From the NCBI GenBank assembly GCA_937928335.1, contig CALFWN010000364.1, forward strand, positions 1 to 14,301: 14,301 nt of DNA. The letters run 5' to 3'. This DNA is from an uncultured Litoreibacter sp. Lineage in GTDB: Bacteria > Pseudomonadota > Alphaproteobacteria > Rhodobacterales > Rhodobacteraceae. The translations under genes were made by a program, and so were the position numbers. This document shows, piece after piece, positions 1 to 6,774 of the stretch. A model generated the notes under the pieces. That model did no database searches and was not told the DNA's origin. It saw only the letters and a list, made by a program, of their open reading frames with translations. Each line of letters opens with the position of its first letter. Position 1 is the first letter of the stretch.

Positions 1-390
1 AAAGATAAAATTGAACACCGGCCCCGCCGCCACGGTGGCGGAGCGGCGCCAGAGGGCGGCGCCGTGCATGGTGCGTTTCAGCTCTGCCTCGGACAGGGTG
101 CCGATGGCCTCCCCGTCCTTGCCAGACGCCGCATCCGCATCGCCCAGAAACTTGACATAGCCGCCAAAGGGCAAGGCCGCGACCTGCCATTTCGTGCCAT
201 ACCTGTCGACGCGGGAATAGAGCACCGGGCCGAACCCCAAAGAGAACACTTCCGCATGGATGCCGCACCAGCGGCCGACGATGTAATGGCCGTATTCATG
301 GATTGCCACGATCACCGAAAGGGCCACGACGAAGAACAAAAGCACCCAGCCGACGCCGCCCGCAGCGGAGATCAAACCTGCAAAATCCAT
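1..390 (-). CDS. rseP: RseP-type site-2 protease (regulator of sigma-E protease), N-terminal 130 residues, cut by window edge
   Basis: Reading leftward from ATG at 390, the frame stays open to base 1, so the gene continues outside the window. I translated this frame directly. It begins MDFAGLISAAGG, followed by a hydrophobic helix at about residues 13-30 and the zinc metalloprotease motif HEYGH at residues 31-35. Next come GRWCGI and FSLGFGPVL, then the conserved stretch around ALPFGGYVKFLGD. The segment ends at the GPVFNF motif, part of the start of the family's PDZ-containing region. RseP is an inner-membrane protease of the M50 family that cleaves anti-sigma factors and signal-peptide remnants within the membrane. 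The start has AAGGG about 6 bases upstream. It follows dxr by 24 bp on the same strand, the usual dxr-rseP order. The C-terminal half, with the second metal-ligand motif, cannot be seen. Confidence 0.95.
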   Translation of the reverse strand, partial: MDFAGLISAAGGVGWVLLFFVVALSVIVAIHEYGHYIVGRWCGIHAEVFSLGFGPVLYSRVDRYGTKWQVAALPFGGYVKFLGDADAASGKDGEAIGTLSEAELKRTMHGAALWRRSATVAAGPVFNFIF

Positions 391-414
391 ATACCCTTGC
401 CCTTTACTCGTGCC

Positions 415-1590
415 TTACCGTGCCGCGACCTGCGTCGCGATGTGGCTTGCGGCAGTCTTACGTGCCAGATGGTCCGCGGCCAAGACACAGTCAAGGGTCA
501 ACGGCTTTGATGTGACAATCTCACCCGAAAGTGTCGAGAGCGTGGCCTCGACCAGTTCGGCCATTTGTGTGAACCCGATCCGGCCTGCGATGAACGCATC
601 CAGCGCGGCCTCCTTGGCTGCGTTGAACACCGCACCCGCCAGACCGCGGGCCTCCATCACCTCATGGGCCAGCCGCAGCGCGGGGAAGCGGTCGGGATCT
701 GCGGCGCGGAAATTCAGCTGGGCGATGTGGGACAGGTCCAGCCGGTCAACCGGCACATGGCCGCGATCCGGCCAATGCAGCGCATAGCCAATGGCGTGGC
801 GCATATCCGGCGGCCCCAGATGCGCCATCAGCGCCCCGTCGGTGAAGCCCACCAGCGCGTGGATCAGGCTTTCGGGATGGATCACGGCCTCGATCTGGTC
901 GGGGCGAACGCCGAAAAACTCGCGGGTCTCGATCAGCTCCATCGCCTTGTTGAACAACGTGGCGCTGTCAATGGTGATGCGCTGCCCCATATCCCAGTTG
1001 GGATGGGTGCAGGCGTCGCTCAATGTGGCCTTGTGCAGCGTCTCTGCCGGCCAGTCGCGCAGCGCGCCGCCCGAGGCGGTGATGATGATCCGCTCGACGG
1101 TGGCGATATCCTCGCCCACCAAGGCCTGAAAAATCGCGGAATGCTCGCTATCGACCGGCAATATCGTGGCCCCATGTGTTTTGGCCTCCGACAAAAGCAG
1201 CGGCCCGGCGGTTACCAGCGATTCCTTGTTGGCCAGCGCCAGCACCTTGCCCTGTTTCAGCGCCTCCAGCCCCGGCACGAGCCCTGCCGCCCCGACAATT
1301 GCCGACATGGTCCAGTCGGCGGGCCTGTGCGCGGCCTCCTTGATGGCCTGCGGCCCGGCGGCAACCTCGATACCCGTGCCTGCAAGCGCCTCGCTCAAGG
1401 GGCCGTAGCACGCATCATAGGCGGTCACGGCGAGACCGGCTTTCAGGGCGACGGCCTGCTCCGCCAGCAGCGCCACGTTGCGCCCGCCGGTCAGCGCGAC
1501 CACGTCATAGGCCTCGGGCGCGCGGGCGATCAGGTCAACGGTGTTGACCCCGATGGAGCCTGTTGCGCCAAAGATGGTGACCCGGCGCAT
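415..1590 (-). CDS. dxr: 1-deoxy-D-xylulose 5-phosphate reductoisomerase
   Basis: This 391-residue protein has normal length for the family. Dxr is a cytoplasmic enzyme that converts DXP to 2-C-methyl-D-erythritol 4-phosphate with NADPH and a divalent metal. This is the first committed step of the MEP isoprenoid pathway, which feeds the neighbouring uppS product. The N-terminus carries the NADPH-binding GATGSIG loop at residues 8-14. Further motifs are LANKESL (about 118-124), PVDSEHSAIFQ (145-155) and ITIDSATLFNKAMELIE (205-221). By alignment to the E. coli enzyme, the metal ligands should be D147, E149 and E218, and the active-site loop His is in CTHPNW (about H196). It starts 2 bp after the cdsA stop and is almost certainly cotranscribed with uppS, cdsA and rseP. 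No motif is missing. Confidence 0.97.
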   Translation of the reverse strand: MRRVTIFGATGSIGVNTVDLIARAPEAYDVVALTGGRNVALLAEQAVALKAGLAVTAYDACYGPLSEALAGTGIEVAAGPQAIKEAAHRPADWTMSAIVGAAGLVPGLEALKQGKVLALANKESLVTAGPLLLSEAKTHGATILPVDSEHSAIFQALVGEDIATVERIIITASGGALRDWPAETLHKATLSDACTHPNWDMGQRITIDSATLFNKAMELIETREFFGVRPDQIEAVIHPESLIHALVGFTDGALMAHLGPPDMRHAIGYALHWPDRGHVPVDRLDLSHIAQLNFRAADPDRFPALRLAHEVMEARGLAGAVFNAAKEAALDAFIAGRIGFTQMAELVEATLSTLSGEIVTSKPLTLDCVLAADHLARKTAASHIATQVAAR

Positions 1591-1592
1591 CT

Positions 1593-2393
1593 TCAGAACA
1601 GGACGGAGGGCACGGGCGGGAAGTCGACAATCTGCTCGATCATCAACAAAAAGACCGAGGCCCCCAGCATCCCGTCAAAGCGGTCAAACACGCCGCCATG
1701 TCCGGGGATCAGGTTCGAGCTGTCTTTCACGCCCATCTTCCGCTTCATCGCGCTTTCGGCAATGTCGCCCATCTGCGAGGCCATCGAGATCGCGATGGAA
1801 ATGCCCACAACCTCGGCCCCCACGCCCGGCTGCGCCATGAAGATCAGCCCGACCACGCCCGCGCCAACCCAGCCCGCCACGGTGCCGGACCATGTTTTCT
1901 TGGGGCTGACACGCGGCCAGAATTTCGGCCCGCCCAGAAAGCGCCCGGCGAAATAGCCCGCCACATCGGTCACGATGACCACAAGCGCCAGCCACAACAT
2001 CCAGGTGAAGCCGAAATCGACGCGCTGCACGGCCAGCCCGTAGGCGGCCATGATGATCAGCGCGGTGAAAATCATGTAAAGCGTGCGGTTGCGCGGCAAC
2101 AGCGCGATACCCGCAATCGAGGGCAGCAAGATGAAAGGCAGCCCCACGCCCAGCGGCAAGAGCCGCGCGGCCAGAAAGGCCACGCCCGCGCCGATGCCAA
2201 GCATCAAGGCGCGCCTCGGCCCGCCGCCCAGCATCCCCACCAGCTCCCAGACCAGAACGCCCGTCAGGATGCAGCACAAGGCCAGAAACGCCGCGCCGCC
2301 CAGCCAGACACAGACCAGCCCCACCACGGCAATCACCGCGCCCGAGGCCATACGGACCCACAGGTCGGAAAACTTCTCCGCTTGCAGGCTCAT
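1593..2393 (-). CDS. cdsA: Phosphatidate cytidylyltransferase (CDP-diacylglycerol synthase)
   Basis: This 266-residue polytopic inner-membrane enzyme makes CDP-diacylglycerol from phosphatidic acid and CTP, the branch point to all major phospholipids. The CdsA family signature is present in full near the C-terminus at about residues 214-240: S-A-M-K-R, then K-D-S-S, then PGHGG and DRFD. This aspartate-rich region binds metal and substrate. Upstream are several hydrophobic helices (roughly 14-35, 45-60, 68-90, 100-125 and 130-150), and the conserved GRFLGGPKFWPRVSPKKTWSG loop starts near 168. The start codon overlaps the uppS stop in the sequence TGATG, indicating translational coupling. The dxr gene begins 2 bp after its stop. 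Confidence 0.96.
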   Translation of the reverse strand: MSLQAEKFSDLWVRMASGAVIAVVGLVCVWLGGAAFLALCCILTGVLVWELVGMLGGGPRRALMLGIGAGVAFLAARLLPLGVGLPFILLPSIAGIALLPRNRTLYMIFTALIIMAAYGLAVQRVDFGFTWMLWLALVVIVTDVAGYFAGRFLGGPKFWPRVSPKKTWSGTVAGWVGAGVVGLIFMAQPGVGAEVVGISIAISMASQMGDIAESAMKRKMGVKDSSNLIPGHGGVFDRFDGMLGASVFLLMIEQIVDFPPVPSVLF

Positions 2394-3118
2394 CAGGCCT
2401 TCACGGCGCCAAAGCGGCGGTCACGCCCGGCAAACCGGCTGACCACGGCCTCGAACACATCAGGCGTGAAATCGGGCCAATGCGTGTCGATAAATTCATA
2501 TTCCGCATAGGCCGATTGCCACAGAAGGAAGTTCGAAATCCGCGCCTCCCCGGAGGTGCGGATCACCAGATCGGGGTCCGGCAACATGCAGGTGTCCAGA
2601 AAAGACGCCAGCACCTCGGAATTCACCTGCTCGGGTTGCAGACGTTTCTCGGCGATCTCGACCGCGAGGCGCTGCGTGGCGCGTGTCACCTCGTCGCGCG
2701 CGCCGTAATTCAGCGCGATGGTGAGATGCGTGGAGTCGTTATTCTCCGTCAGCTTTTCCAGGTAATCCATCAGCTTTTGCAGCTTGGTGTCCAGCTTCTC
2801 GCGCTCGCCGATAAAGCGGACGCGGGTGCCCAGACGGTGCAGGTAATTGGCCTCCCGCTGGATATAACGGCGAAACAGCGCCATGAGCCCCGCCACTTCC
2901 GACTGGGTGCGTTTCCAGTTCTCCGTCGAGAAGGCAAAGATGGTCAGGTATTTCACGCCCAGCGAGGGGCAGGTTTCCACCGCCTGACGGACCCGCTTGG
3001 CGCCGGCCTGATGCCCGAAAAGCCGGGGCCGGCCGCGTTGCGTGGCCCAACGGCCATTGCCGTCCATGATAATCGCCACATGATTGGGGCCGTCTGGGTG
3101 GATTGGTGTCACTGTCAT
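2393..3118 (-). CDS. uppS: Undecaprenyl diphosphate synthase (cis-prenyltransferase)
   Basis: This 241-residue protein has normal length. The enzyme condenses isopentenyl diphosphate onto farnesyl diphosphate in cis to make the C55 lipid carrier for peptidoglycan and other surface polymers. The N-terminal motif HVAIIMDGNGRWA (residues 13-25) contains the catalytic Asp19. It is followed by the GHQAGAKRV helix and TIFAFSTENWKR (about 60-71). The C-terminal diphosphate-binding motif IRTSGEARISNFLLWQSAYAE, here starting near residue 193, is intact (the family often has RTGGE). ATG at 3118 has AGGGA about 8 bases upstream. An intrinsic terminator lies just upstream, between frr and uppS, and no promoter fits in the roughly 20 bp left. 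Expression therefore probably depends on read-through or on a promoter inside frr. Confidence 0.97.
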   Translation of the reverse strand: MTVTPIHPDGPNHVAIIMDGNGRWATQRGRPRLFGHQAGAKRVRQAVETCPSLGVKYLTIFAFSTENWKRTQSEVAGLMALFRRYIQREANYLHRLGTRVRFIGEREKLDTKLQKLMDYLEKLTENNDSTHLTIALNYGARDEVTRATQRLAVEIAEKRLQPEQVNSEVLASFLDTCMLPDPDLVIRTSGEARISNFLLWQSAYAEYEFIDTHWPDFTPDVFEAVVSRFAGRDRRFGAVKA

Positions 3119-3138
3119 TTTGGAAATCCCTGCGTCTC

Positions 3139-3174
3139 AAAAAGCAAAAGCCGCGCCCATCATAGGGCTGCGGC
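3139..3174 (-). terminator. Intrinsic terminator after frr
   Basis: On the minus strand the arm GCCGCAGCCC (3174-3165), the loop TATGAT and the arm GGGCGCGGC (3158-3150) form a 9-bp GC stem with one bulged A. It is followed by TTTT, GC and TTTTT (3149-3139). This is a textbook Rho-independent terminator. It starts 13 bp after the frr stop codon and lies upstream of uppS, so it separates frr from the envelope-lipid genes. Confidence 0.88.
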
Positions 3175-3187
3175 AATTGATGATGTT

Positions 3188-3751
3188 TTAAACTTGCATG
3201 ATCTCTTCTTGTTTGGCGTCCAGCGCCGCGTCGATGGCCTTGATCTGGGCGTCGATCATATCCTGCACCTCGCCCTGCCAGAGCTTCTCGTCATCCTCCG
3301 ACATCCCGTCGGCCTTGGCCTTCTTGATCTGGTCCATCGCGTCGCGGCGGATGTTGCGCACGGAGACGCGGGCGTTTTCCGCGTAGGAGCCTGCCACCTT
3401 GGTCAGCTCGCGGCGGCGCTCCTCGTTCAATTCGGGAATAGGCAGCATGATGATCGTGCCGTTGAGCTGCGGGTTGATGCCCAGCCCGCTTTCGCGGATC
3501 GCTTTCTCGACCTTGCCGACAAGCCCCTTGTCCCAGACATTGATCGTCACCATGCGCGGCTCAGGCACATTGACGGTGCCCACCTGGTTGATCGGGGTCA
3601 TCGAGCCATATGCGTCCACCATGACCGGCTCCAGCATCGAGCCCGAGGCCCGGCCCGTCCGCAGCGAGGCAAATTCGGTGCGCAGGCTGTTCATCGCGCC
3701 GTCCATACGGCGTTGAATATCGTCGGTATCTAGCATGAAGTCGTCTGACAT
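3188..3751 (-). CDS. frr: Ribosome recycling factor
   Basis: This 187-residue protein matches the family's roughly 185 residues. RRF works with EF-G and IF3 to split post-termination ribosomes in the cytoplasm. The family pattern is present from end to end: an N-terminal helix with [21 protein letters not shown] (about 16-36), the domain II beta region with [16 protein letters not shown], the [27 protein letters not shown] segment, and the C-terminal three-helix bundle with [21 protein letters not shown] at 3751 has AGGA 5 bases upstream. The gap to pyrH is 148 bp, wide for this pair, and a strong terminator follows. frr therefore looks like its own transcription unit, or an attenuated segment within the pyrH-frr-uppS order. 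Confidence 0.97.
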   Translation of the reverse strand: MSDDFMLDTDDIQRRMDGAMNSLRTEFASLRTGRASGSMLEPVMVDAYGSMTPINQVGTVNVPEPRMVTINVWDKGLVGKVEKAIRESGLGINPQLNGTIIMLPIPELNEERRRELTKVAGSYAENARVSVRNIRRDAMDQIKKAKADGMSEDDEKLWQGEVQDMIDAQIKAIDAALDAKQEEIMQV

Positions 3752-3773
3752 GGCTGTCCTGTGCGTGTTTTTA

Positions 3774-3802
3774 TTTATGTTGCGAGCGGTTTAAAGCATC
3801 AA
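3774..3802 (-). promoter_or_regulatory. Candidate sigma-70-type promoter for frr
   Basis: On the minus strand, TTGATG (3802-3797) and CATAAA (3779-3774) are separated by 17 bp, each matching 4 of 6 consensus bases. The predicted transcript start near 3767 would give a short leader that still contains the AGGA ribosome site of frr. The A/T-rich stretch stands out in an otherwise GC-rich gap. This is a pattern match only. Confidence 0.35.
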
Positions 3803-3899
3803 TGCGGCCAAGGGAAGAACGCTTTGTGGCAGCCCCTTGGCATCGCAAGCGCCGCCCGCAGGCAAATGCCGCCACCCGACCGCGCCCAGTCACGGCGGC

Positions 3900-4628
3900 T
3901 CAGTCCTGAACGATGGTGTAGGTACCCTTGCCCGCCAGAATGCCTTTGAACCCGCCCGGCTCGTCGAGCGAGAACACGATGATCGGCAGGTTGTTGTCCC
4001 GCGCCAGAGCAATGGCGGAGGCGTCCATCACACCCAGCCGTTTTTGCAGCACATCATCAAAACTGACCGTGTCATAGCGCACCGCGTCACTATGTTTGAC
4101 CGGGTCCTTGTCATAGACGCCGTCAACCTTGGTGCCTTTGAAAATCGCCTCGCAGGACATCTCGTTGGCCCGCAATGTCGCGGCGGTATCCGTGGTGAAA
4201 TAGGGGTTGCCCGTGCCAGCGGCAAAAATGCAGACCCGCTTTTTCTCAAGGTGGCGCACGGCGCGGCGGCGGATATAGGGTTCAGCCACCTCATTCATGG
4301 TGATGGCCGAGATTACCCGTGTATGAATGCCCAAAGCCTCCAGCGCGCCCTGCATCGCAAGCGCGTTCATCACGGTGGCCAGCATCCCCATGTAATCCGC
4401 CGTGGTCCGCTCCATCCCCTGCGCCGAGCCTTGCAGCCCGCGGAAAATATTGCCGCCGCCGATCACCATGCAGATCTCGACGCCCATCTCGTGGACGGTC
4501 TGAACCTCGCGCGCGATCCGCTCCACGGTGGGCGGATGCAGCCCGAACCCCTGATCCCCCATCAGCGCCTCGCCCGAGATTTTCAGAAGAACGCGTTTAT
4601 AGGTGGTGTCGGGGGCGGTGCTGCTCAT
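3900..4628 (-). CDS. pyrH: UMP kinase (uridylate kinase)
   Basis: This 242-residue protein of the amino-acid-kinase fold phosphorylates UMP to UDP with ATP in pyrimidine nucleotide synthesis. It is a cytoplasmic hexamer regulated by GTP and UTP in the family. Visible motifs are [14 protein letters not shown] (11-24), [10 protein letters not shown] (55-64) and [17 protein letters not shown] (77 onward, with Asp78 expected to contact UMP). Also present are the [12 protein letters not shown] loop and the [11 protein letters not shown] segment, where Lys and Asp contact ATP. The gene has AAGAGG 7 bases before ATG 4628. It diverges from miaA across 115 bp. In many bacteria rpsB and tsf precede pyrH; here they do not. 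Confidence 0.97.
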   Translation of the reverse strand: MSSTAPDTTYKRVLLKISGEALMGDQGFGLHPPTVERIAREVQTVHEMGVEICMVIGGGNIFRGLQGSAQGMERTTADYMGMLATVMNALAMQGALEALGIHTRVISAITMNEVAEPYIRRRAVRHLEKKRVCIFAAGTGNPYFTTDTAATLRANEMSCEAIFKGTKVDGVYDKDPVKHSDAVRYDTVSFDDVLQKRLGVMDASAIALARDNNLPIIVFSLDEPGGFKGILAGKGTYTIVQD

Positions 4629-4643
4629 TATCGGGCCTCTTGG

Positions 4644-4671
4644 TTGGCTGCTTGCAAATCTGTGGCAAAAT
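4644..4671 (+). promoter_or_regulatory. Candidate promoter for miaA in the pyrH/miaA divergent gap
   Basis: TTGGCT (4644-4649) and CAAAAT (4666-4671) are 16 bp apart, each 4 of 6 to consensus. They would give a leader of about 65 bases before miaA. The 115-bp divergent region should also hold a pyrH promoter on the other strand. TTGTAA with CATTTT at 17-bp spacing is a weak option there. Neither is certain. Confidence 0.28.
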
Positions 4672-4734
4672 GTCGGAAAACCGGGGCAGTTACAACGCCC
4701 AACTTGCCCTCACGCGCAACTTCCCGCCGCTCTC

Positions 4735-4738
4735 AGGA
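4735..4738 (+). promoter_or_regulatory. Ribosome binding site that sets the miaA start
   Basis: AGGA lies 5 bases before ATG 4744. The same frame is open back to an ATG at 4603, inside the pyrH coding region. That longer version would add 47 residues before the start of the family match and has no comparable site, so 4744 is chosen. Confidence 0.7.
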
Positions 4739-4743
4739 CCGCC

Positions 4744-5625
4744 ATGCAAAAATTGCTCTCCCGCATTGTGCCGGACATTGATCCGCATCGGCCCGTGCTC
4801 ATCGCCGGGCCCACCGCGTCGGGCAAGTCGGCGCTGGCGCTGGCCATCGCGCAGGCTCAGGGCGGCATTGTGGTTAATGCCGATGCGTTGCAGGTGTTTG
4901 ACTGCTGGCAGCTGCTCTCGGCCCGGCCGGACGCGGATGAGCTTGCCCAGGCGCCGCACGCGCTTTACGGCCATGTGCCTTACACGGCGCCCTATTCCAC
5001 CGGGACATGGCTGCGCGAGGTGACGCCCTATCTGGGCCGCACGCGCCCTATTATTGTGGGCGGCACCGGGCTGAATTTCACGGCCCTCACAGAAGGCCTC
5101 GCCGATATCCCGCCCACGCCCGATGCGGTCCGCGCCAAGGCCAACGCCCTGCCCCATGCAGAGAAACTGGCAGCCCTTGACCCAGACACCTGCGCCCGCA
5201 TCGACACGGCCAACCCGGCCCGCGTGCAACGCGCCTGGGAGGTGCTTGAGGCCACCGGGCGCTCTATCGCTGCGTGGCAGGATGAGACCCCGCCGCCGCT
5301 TTTGCCCATAGGCGAGGCCACGGCGCTGGTGCTGAATGCGGGCAAAGACTGGCTCAATGATCGCATCACCCGCCGCTTTGACCAGATGCTGGAGCGCGGC
5401 GCGCTTGACGAGGTGCGCGCCCTGCAAGGGGATTGGGACCCAGACAGGCCCTCGGCCAAAGCCATTGGCGCGCCAGAGCTGATGGCGCATCTTGGCGGCG
5501 AATTGACGCTTACGCAGGCAAGAGAGCGTTCCATAATCGCGTCGCGTCAATATGCTAAGCGGCAACGCACCTGGTTCAGGGCGCGTATGAAATCCTGGCA
5601 CCAAATTGATGTGGAAGATCCATAA
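4744..5625 (+). CDS. miaA: tRNA dimethylallyltransferase (tRNA isopentenyl transferase)
   Basis: With the start at 4744 the protein is 293 residues. MiaA transfers the dimethylallyl group from DMAPP to N6 of A37 in tRNAs reading codons that start with U. It therefore draws on the same isoprenoid pool as the neighbouring dxr and uppS. The P-loop GPTASGKS is at residues 22-29. The catalytic DSxQ-type motif appears as DALQ (D47, Q50), with Ala for Ser. GHVPYT and VGGTGLN follow. The C-terminus has AIGAPEL and [13 protein letters not shown] (about 267-279), the usual tRNA/diphosphate-binding tail. Bacterial consensus at three sites is DSMQ, GGTGLY and AIGYRE. The substitutions probably reflect the lineage and not inactivation, since all core residues remain. 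It is transcribed divergently from pyrH. Confidence 0.94.
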   Translation: MQKLLSRIVPDIDPHRPVLIAGPTASGKSALALAIAQAQGGIVVNADALQVFDCWQLLSARPDADELAQAPHALYGHVPYTAPYSTGTWLREVTPYLGRTRPIIVGGTGLNFTALTEGLADIPPTPDAVRAKANALPHAEKLAALDPDTCARIDTANPARVQRAWEVLEATGRSIAAWQDETPPPLLPIGEATALVLNAGKDWLNDRITRRFDQMLERGALDEVRALQGDWDPDRPSAKAIGAPELMAHLGGELTLTQARERSIIASRQYAKRQRTWFRARMKSWHQIDVEDP

Positions 5626-5627
5626 GA

Positions 5628-5656
5628 TTGACGTTTTTCAACCTTTGACTCGAATC
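5628..5656 (+). promoter_or_regulatory. Weak candidate promoter for the AraC-family gene
   Basis: TTGACG (5628-5633, 5 of 6) is followed 17 bp later by CGAATC (5651-5656), a poor -10 match. It sits in the 50-bp gap between miaA and the regulator. No terminator is visible after miaA, so the regulator may instead be read from the miaA transcript. Confidence 0.22.
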
Positions 5657-5675
5657 GAACAGAGGATTAGCCCTA

Positions 5676-6509
5676 ATGTCTGACCAATTCGAACCCTTAG
5701 ACCGTGAAGAGCTTGCTGCCGCTATGCCATTGAAACGCTTGCCATTTGTCGAAACCATCGGGGCTTTGCAACGCCGCGAGACGTGGAAATCCGACGCGGC
5801 GCGCTCGCTTGATCACCCGGTTTTGTTCTGGATCACGCGCGGTCAGGGCCGCTTCATGGTCGATTGCCGCCTGCGCGGCGTGGGGCCAAACACAGCGATC
5901 TACATCCCGCGCAACACGCTGTTCAGCTACGACATGTTCGCCCAGCCGCAGGGCATGGTGCTGTCGCTGCCCAATGACGAGAATGCAGGCTTCCCGCGCC
6001 GCCCGGCGCTGGTGCGGGCAAGCTCCGTGCAGTCACAGGCAGAGCTTGGCGGGCTGATCGACGCGCTGGGCCGGGAGCTGGCGGAGCTGCGCACAGGCCA
6101 GCGCCGCGCGGTGCAGGCGCATGTGATGATGATTGCAGTGTGGCTCGACCGGCTGCTGTCGGATCAACCGATGGAGCAGCTGGGAAAATCCGAGCAGCTC
6201 CTGTCACGGTTCAGCCATGTCGTGGCCATCGGCCATCACGAGGGCAAATCTGTGGGGGAATTCGCCTCCGAACTGCAGGTCACGCCCACCCACCTGACCC
6301 GGCTCACGCAGGGTTCTGTCGGCAAGCCCGCCTCGACGCTGCTCAATGAGCGGATCATCAACGCCGCCTGCGAGGCGCTGGTGCATACCAACCAGCCGAT
6401 CAAGGCGATCTCGGAGCGGCTGGGCTTTTCTTCGCCGGCCTATTTCACACGCGCCTTTCTGGCCCAGACCGGCCAGAACCCGACAGCGTTCCGCAAGTCG
6501 CGGCGCTGA
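5676..6509 (+). CDS. AraC-family transcriptional regulator
   Basis: This 277-residue protein has an N-terminal cupin-like sensing region at roughly 25-115 (including FWITRGQGRFMVDCR and NTAIYIPRNTLFSYD) and a C-terminal AraC DNA-binding domain. The first helix-turn-helix is at about 192-212 (SVGEFASELQVTPTHLTRL). The second is at about 242-262 (IKAISERLGFSSPAYFTRAF) and is followed by the family tail TGQNPTAFRKSRR. It resembles the one-component regulators that activate catabolic and transport genes on ligand binding. AGGA about 9 bases before ATG 5676 supports the start. The importer operon begins 265 bp downstream on the same strand and is the obvious target, but this is inference from position. 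The ligand cannot be deduced. Confidence 0.9.
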   Translation: MSDQFEPLDREELAAAMPLKRLPFVETIGALQRRETWKSDAARSLDHPVLFWITRGQGRFMVDCRLRGVGPNTAIYIPRNTLFSYDMFAQPQGMVLSLPNDENAGFPRRPALVRASSVQSQAELGGLIDALGRELAELRTGQRRAVQAHVMMIAVWLDRLLSDQPMEQLGKSEQLLSRFSHVVAIGHHEGKSVGEFASELQVTPTHLTRLTQGSVGKPASTLLNERIINAACEALVHTNQPIKAISERLGFSSPAYFTRAFLAQTGQNPTAFRKSRR

Positions 6510-6547
6510 CAAGCCTTCCCCTACGTCAAGCCGCCATGTCGCTGGTT

Positions 6548-6562
6548 GACATCAATAATGTC
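6548..6562. repeat. Dyad GACAT-N5-ATGTC
   Basis: The sequence GACATCAATAATGTC has 5-bp inverted arms and a 5-bp spacer, and it overlaps a perfect TTGACA hexamer (6546-6551). It lies 39 bp after the regulator's stop codon. It is a possible operator half-site pair but is short enough to be chance. Confidence 0.35.
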
Positions 6563-6571
6563 GCAAAAAGA

Positions 6572-6582
6572 CCGATTATCGG
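6572..6582. repeat. Dyad CCGAT-T-ATCGG
   Basis: This is a perfect 5-1-5 inverted repeat. With the flanking bases it reads ACCGATTATCGGCGGT, which nearly extends the symmetry. It sits between the two other dyads in the importer control region. Function is unknown. Confidence 0.35.
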
Positions 6583-6633
6583 CGGTTCCAGCCGTTGACC
6601 TCCCGTGCGAATTGAGGCGGAATAACCGCTCAC

Positions 6634-6651
6634 GTTTACAGAGCTGTAAAC
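6634..6651. promoter_or_regulatory. 18-bp operator-like palindrome
   Basis: GTTTACAGAGCTGTAAAC has perfect 8-bp inverted arms around a 2-bp centre. It overlaps the -35 position of the best candidate promoter for the importer (TATACA at 6669-6674). Such compact symmetry is typical of sites bound by dimeric repressors or activators of the LacI, GntR or TetR type. AraC-family proteins usually prefer direct repeats. It may therefore serve a second regulator, but no such gene is in the window. Confidence 0.5.
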
Positions 6652-6762
6652 AAGGGGAATGAGGGACATATACACAAGACGGGCGACAGGGGCGGAGCTG
6701 TGATTTGTATCTGCCCGGATGACCCGCTACCCTATCTTCTCTAGATTTCGTCAATGTCCAAC

Positions 6763-6768
6763 AGGGAG
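6763..6768 (+). promoter_or_regulatory. Ribosome binding site that sets the start of the binding-protein gene
   Basis: AGGGAG lies 6 bases before ATG 6775. An in-frame ATG at 6754 would place this site inside the coding region, so 6775 is the likely start. Confidence 0.75.
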
Positions 6769-6774
6769 AAAGAC

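Larger units (their letters stand above)
6510..6774 (+). promoter_or_regulatory. Control region upstream of the importer operon
   Basis: This 265-bp non-coding stretch is less GC-rich than its flanks and holds several symmetric elements (listed separately). A TTGACA hexamer is at 6546-6551, but no good -10 follows at 16-19 bp. A second near-copy, TTGACC, is at 6595-6600, 49 bp on. The best weak promoter candidate is TGTAAA (6645-6650), an 18-bp spacer and TATACA (6669-6674). That promoter would start transcription near 6681, with a leader of about 95 bases. AraC-family activators often serve promoters with a poor -35, which fits. No small gene is apparent here. Confidence 0.5.

Noticed and set aside
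565..1956. Long plus-strand open frame (463 codons) opposite dxr and cdsA
   Set aside because: It lies antisense to two genes with complete catalytic motifs. The translation is rich in Arg, Gln, His and Gly with no recognisable domain, as expected for a shadow frame in GC-rich DNA.
2480..3733. Plus-strand open frame of 417 codons opposite uppS and frr
   Set aside because: It crosses two conserved genes and a terminator on the other strand. The composition is typical of an antisense shadow.
3752..3899. Possible terminator after pyrH (GCCGCC/GGCGGC pair)
   Set aside because: The loop is about 20 bases and only ATTT follows, so it is too weak to call.
4603..4743. Extended N-terminus for miaA
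   Set aside because: The extra 47 residues begin inside pyrH and precede the family match, while ATG 4744 has a well-placed AGGA.
6546..6575. TTGACA as the -35 of a classical promoter for the importer
   Set aside because: No sequence resembling a -10 element occurs 16-19 bp downstream (it reads AAGACC/AGACCG).
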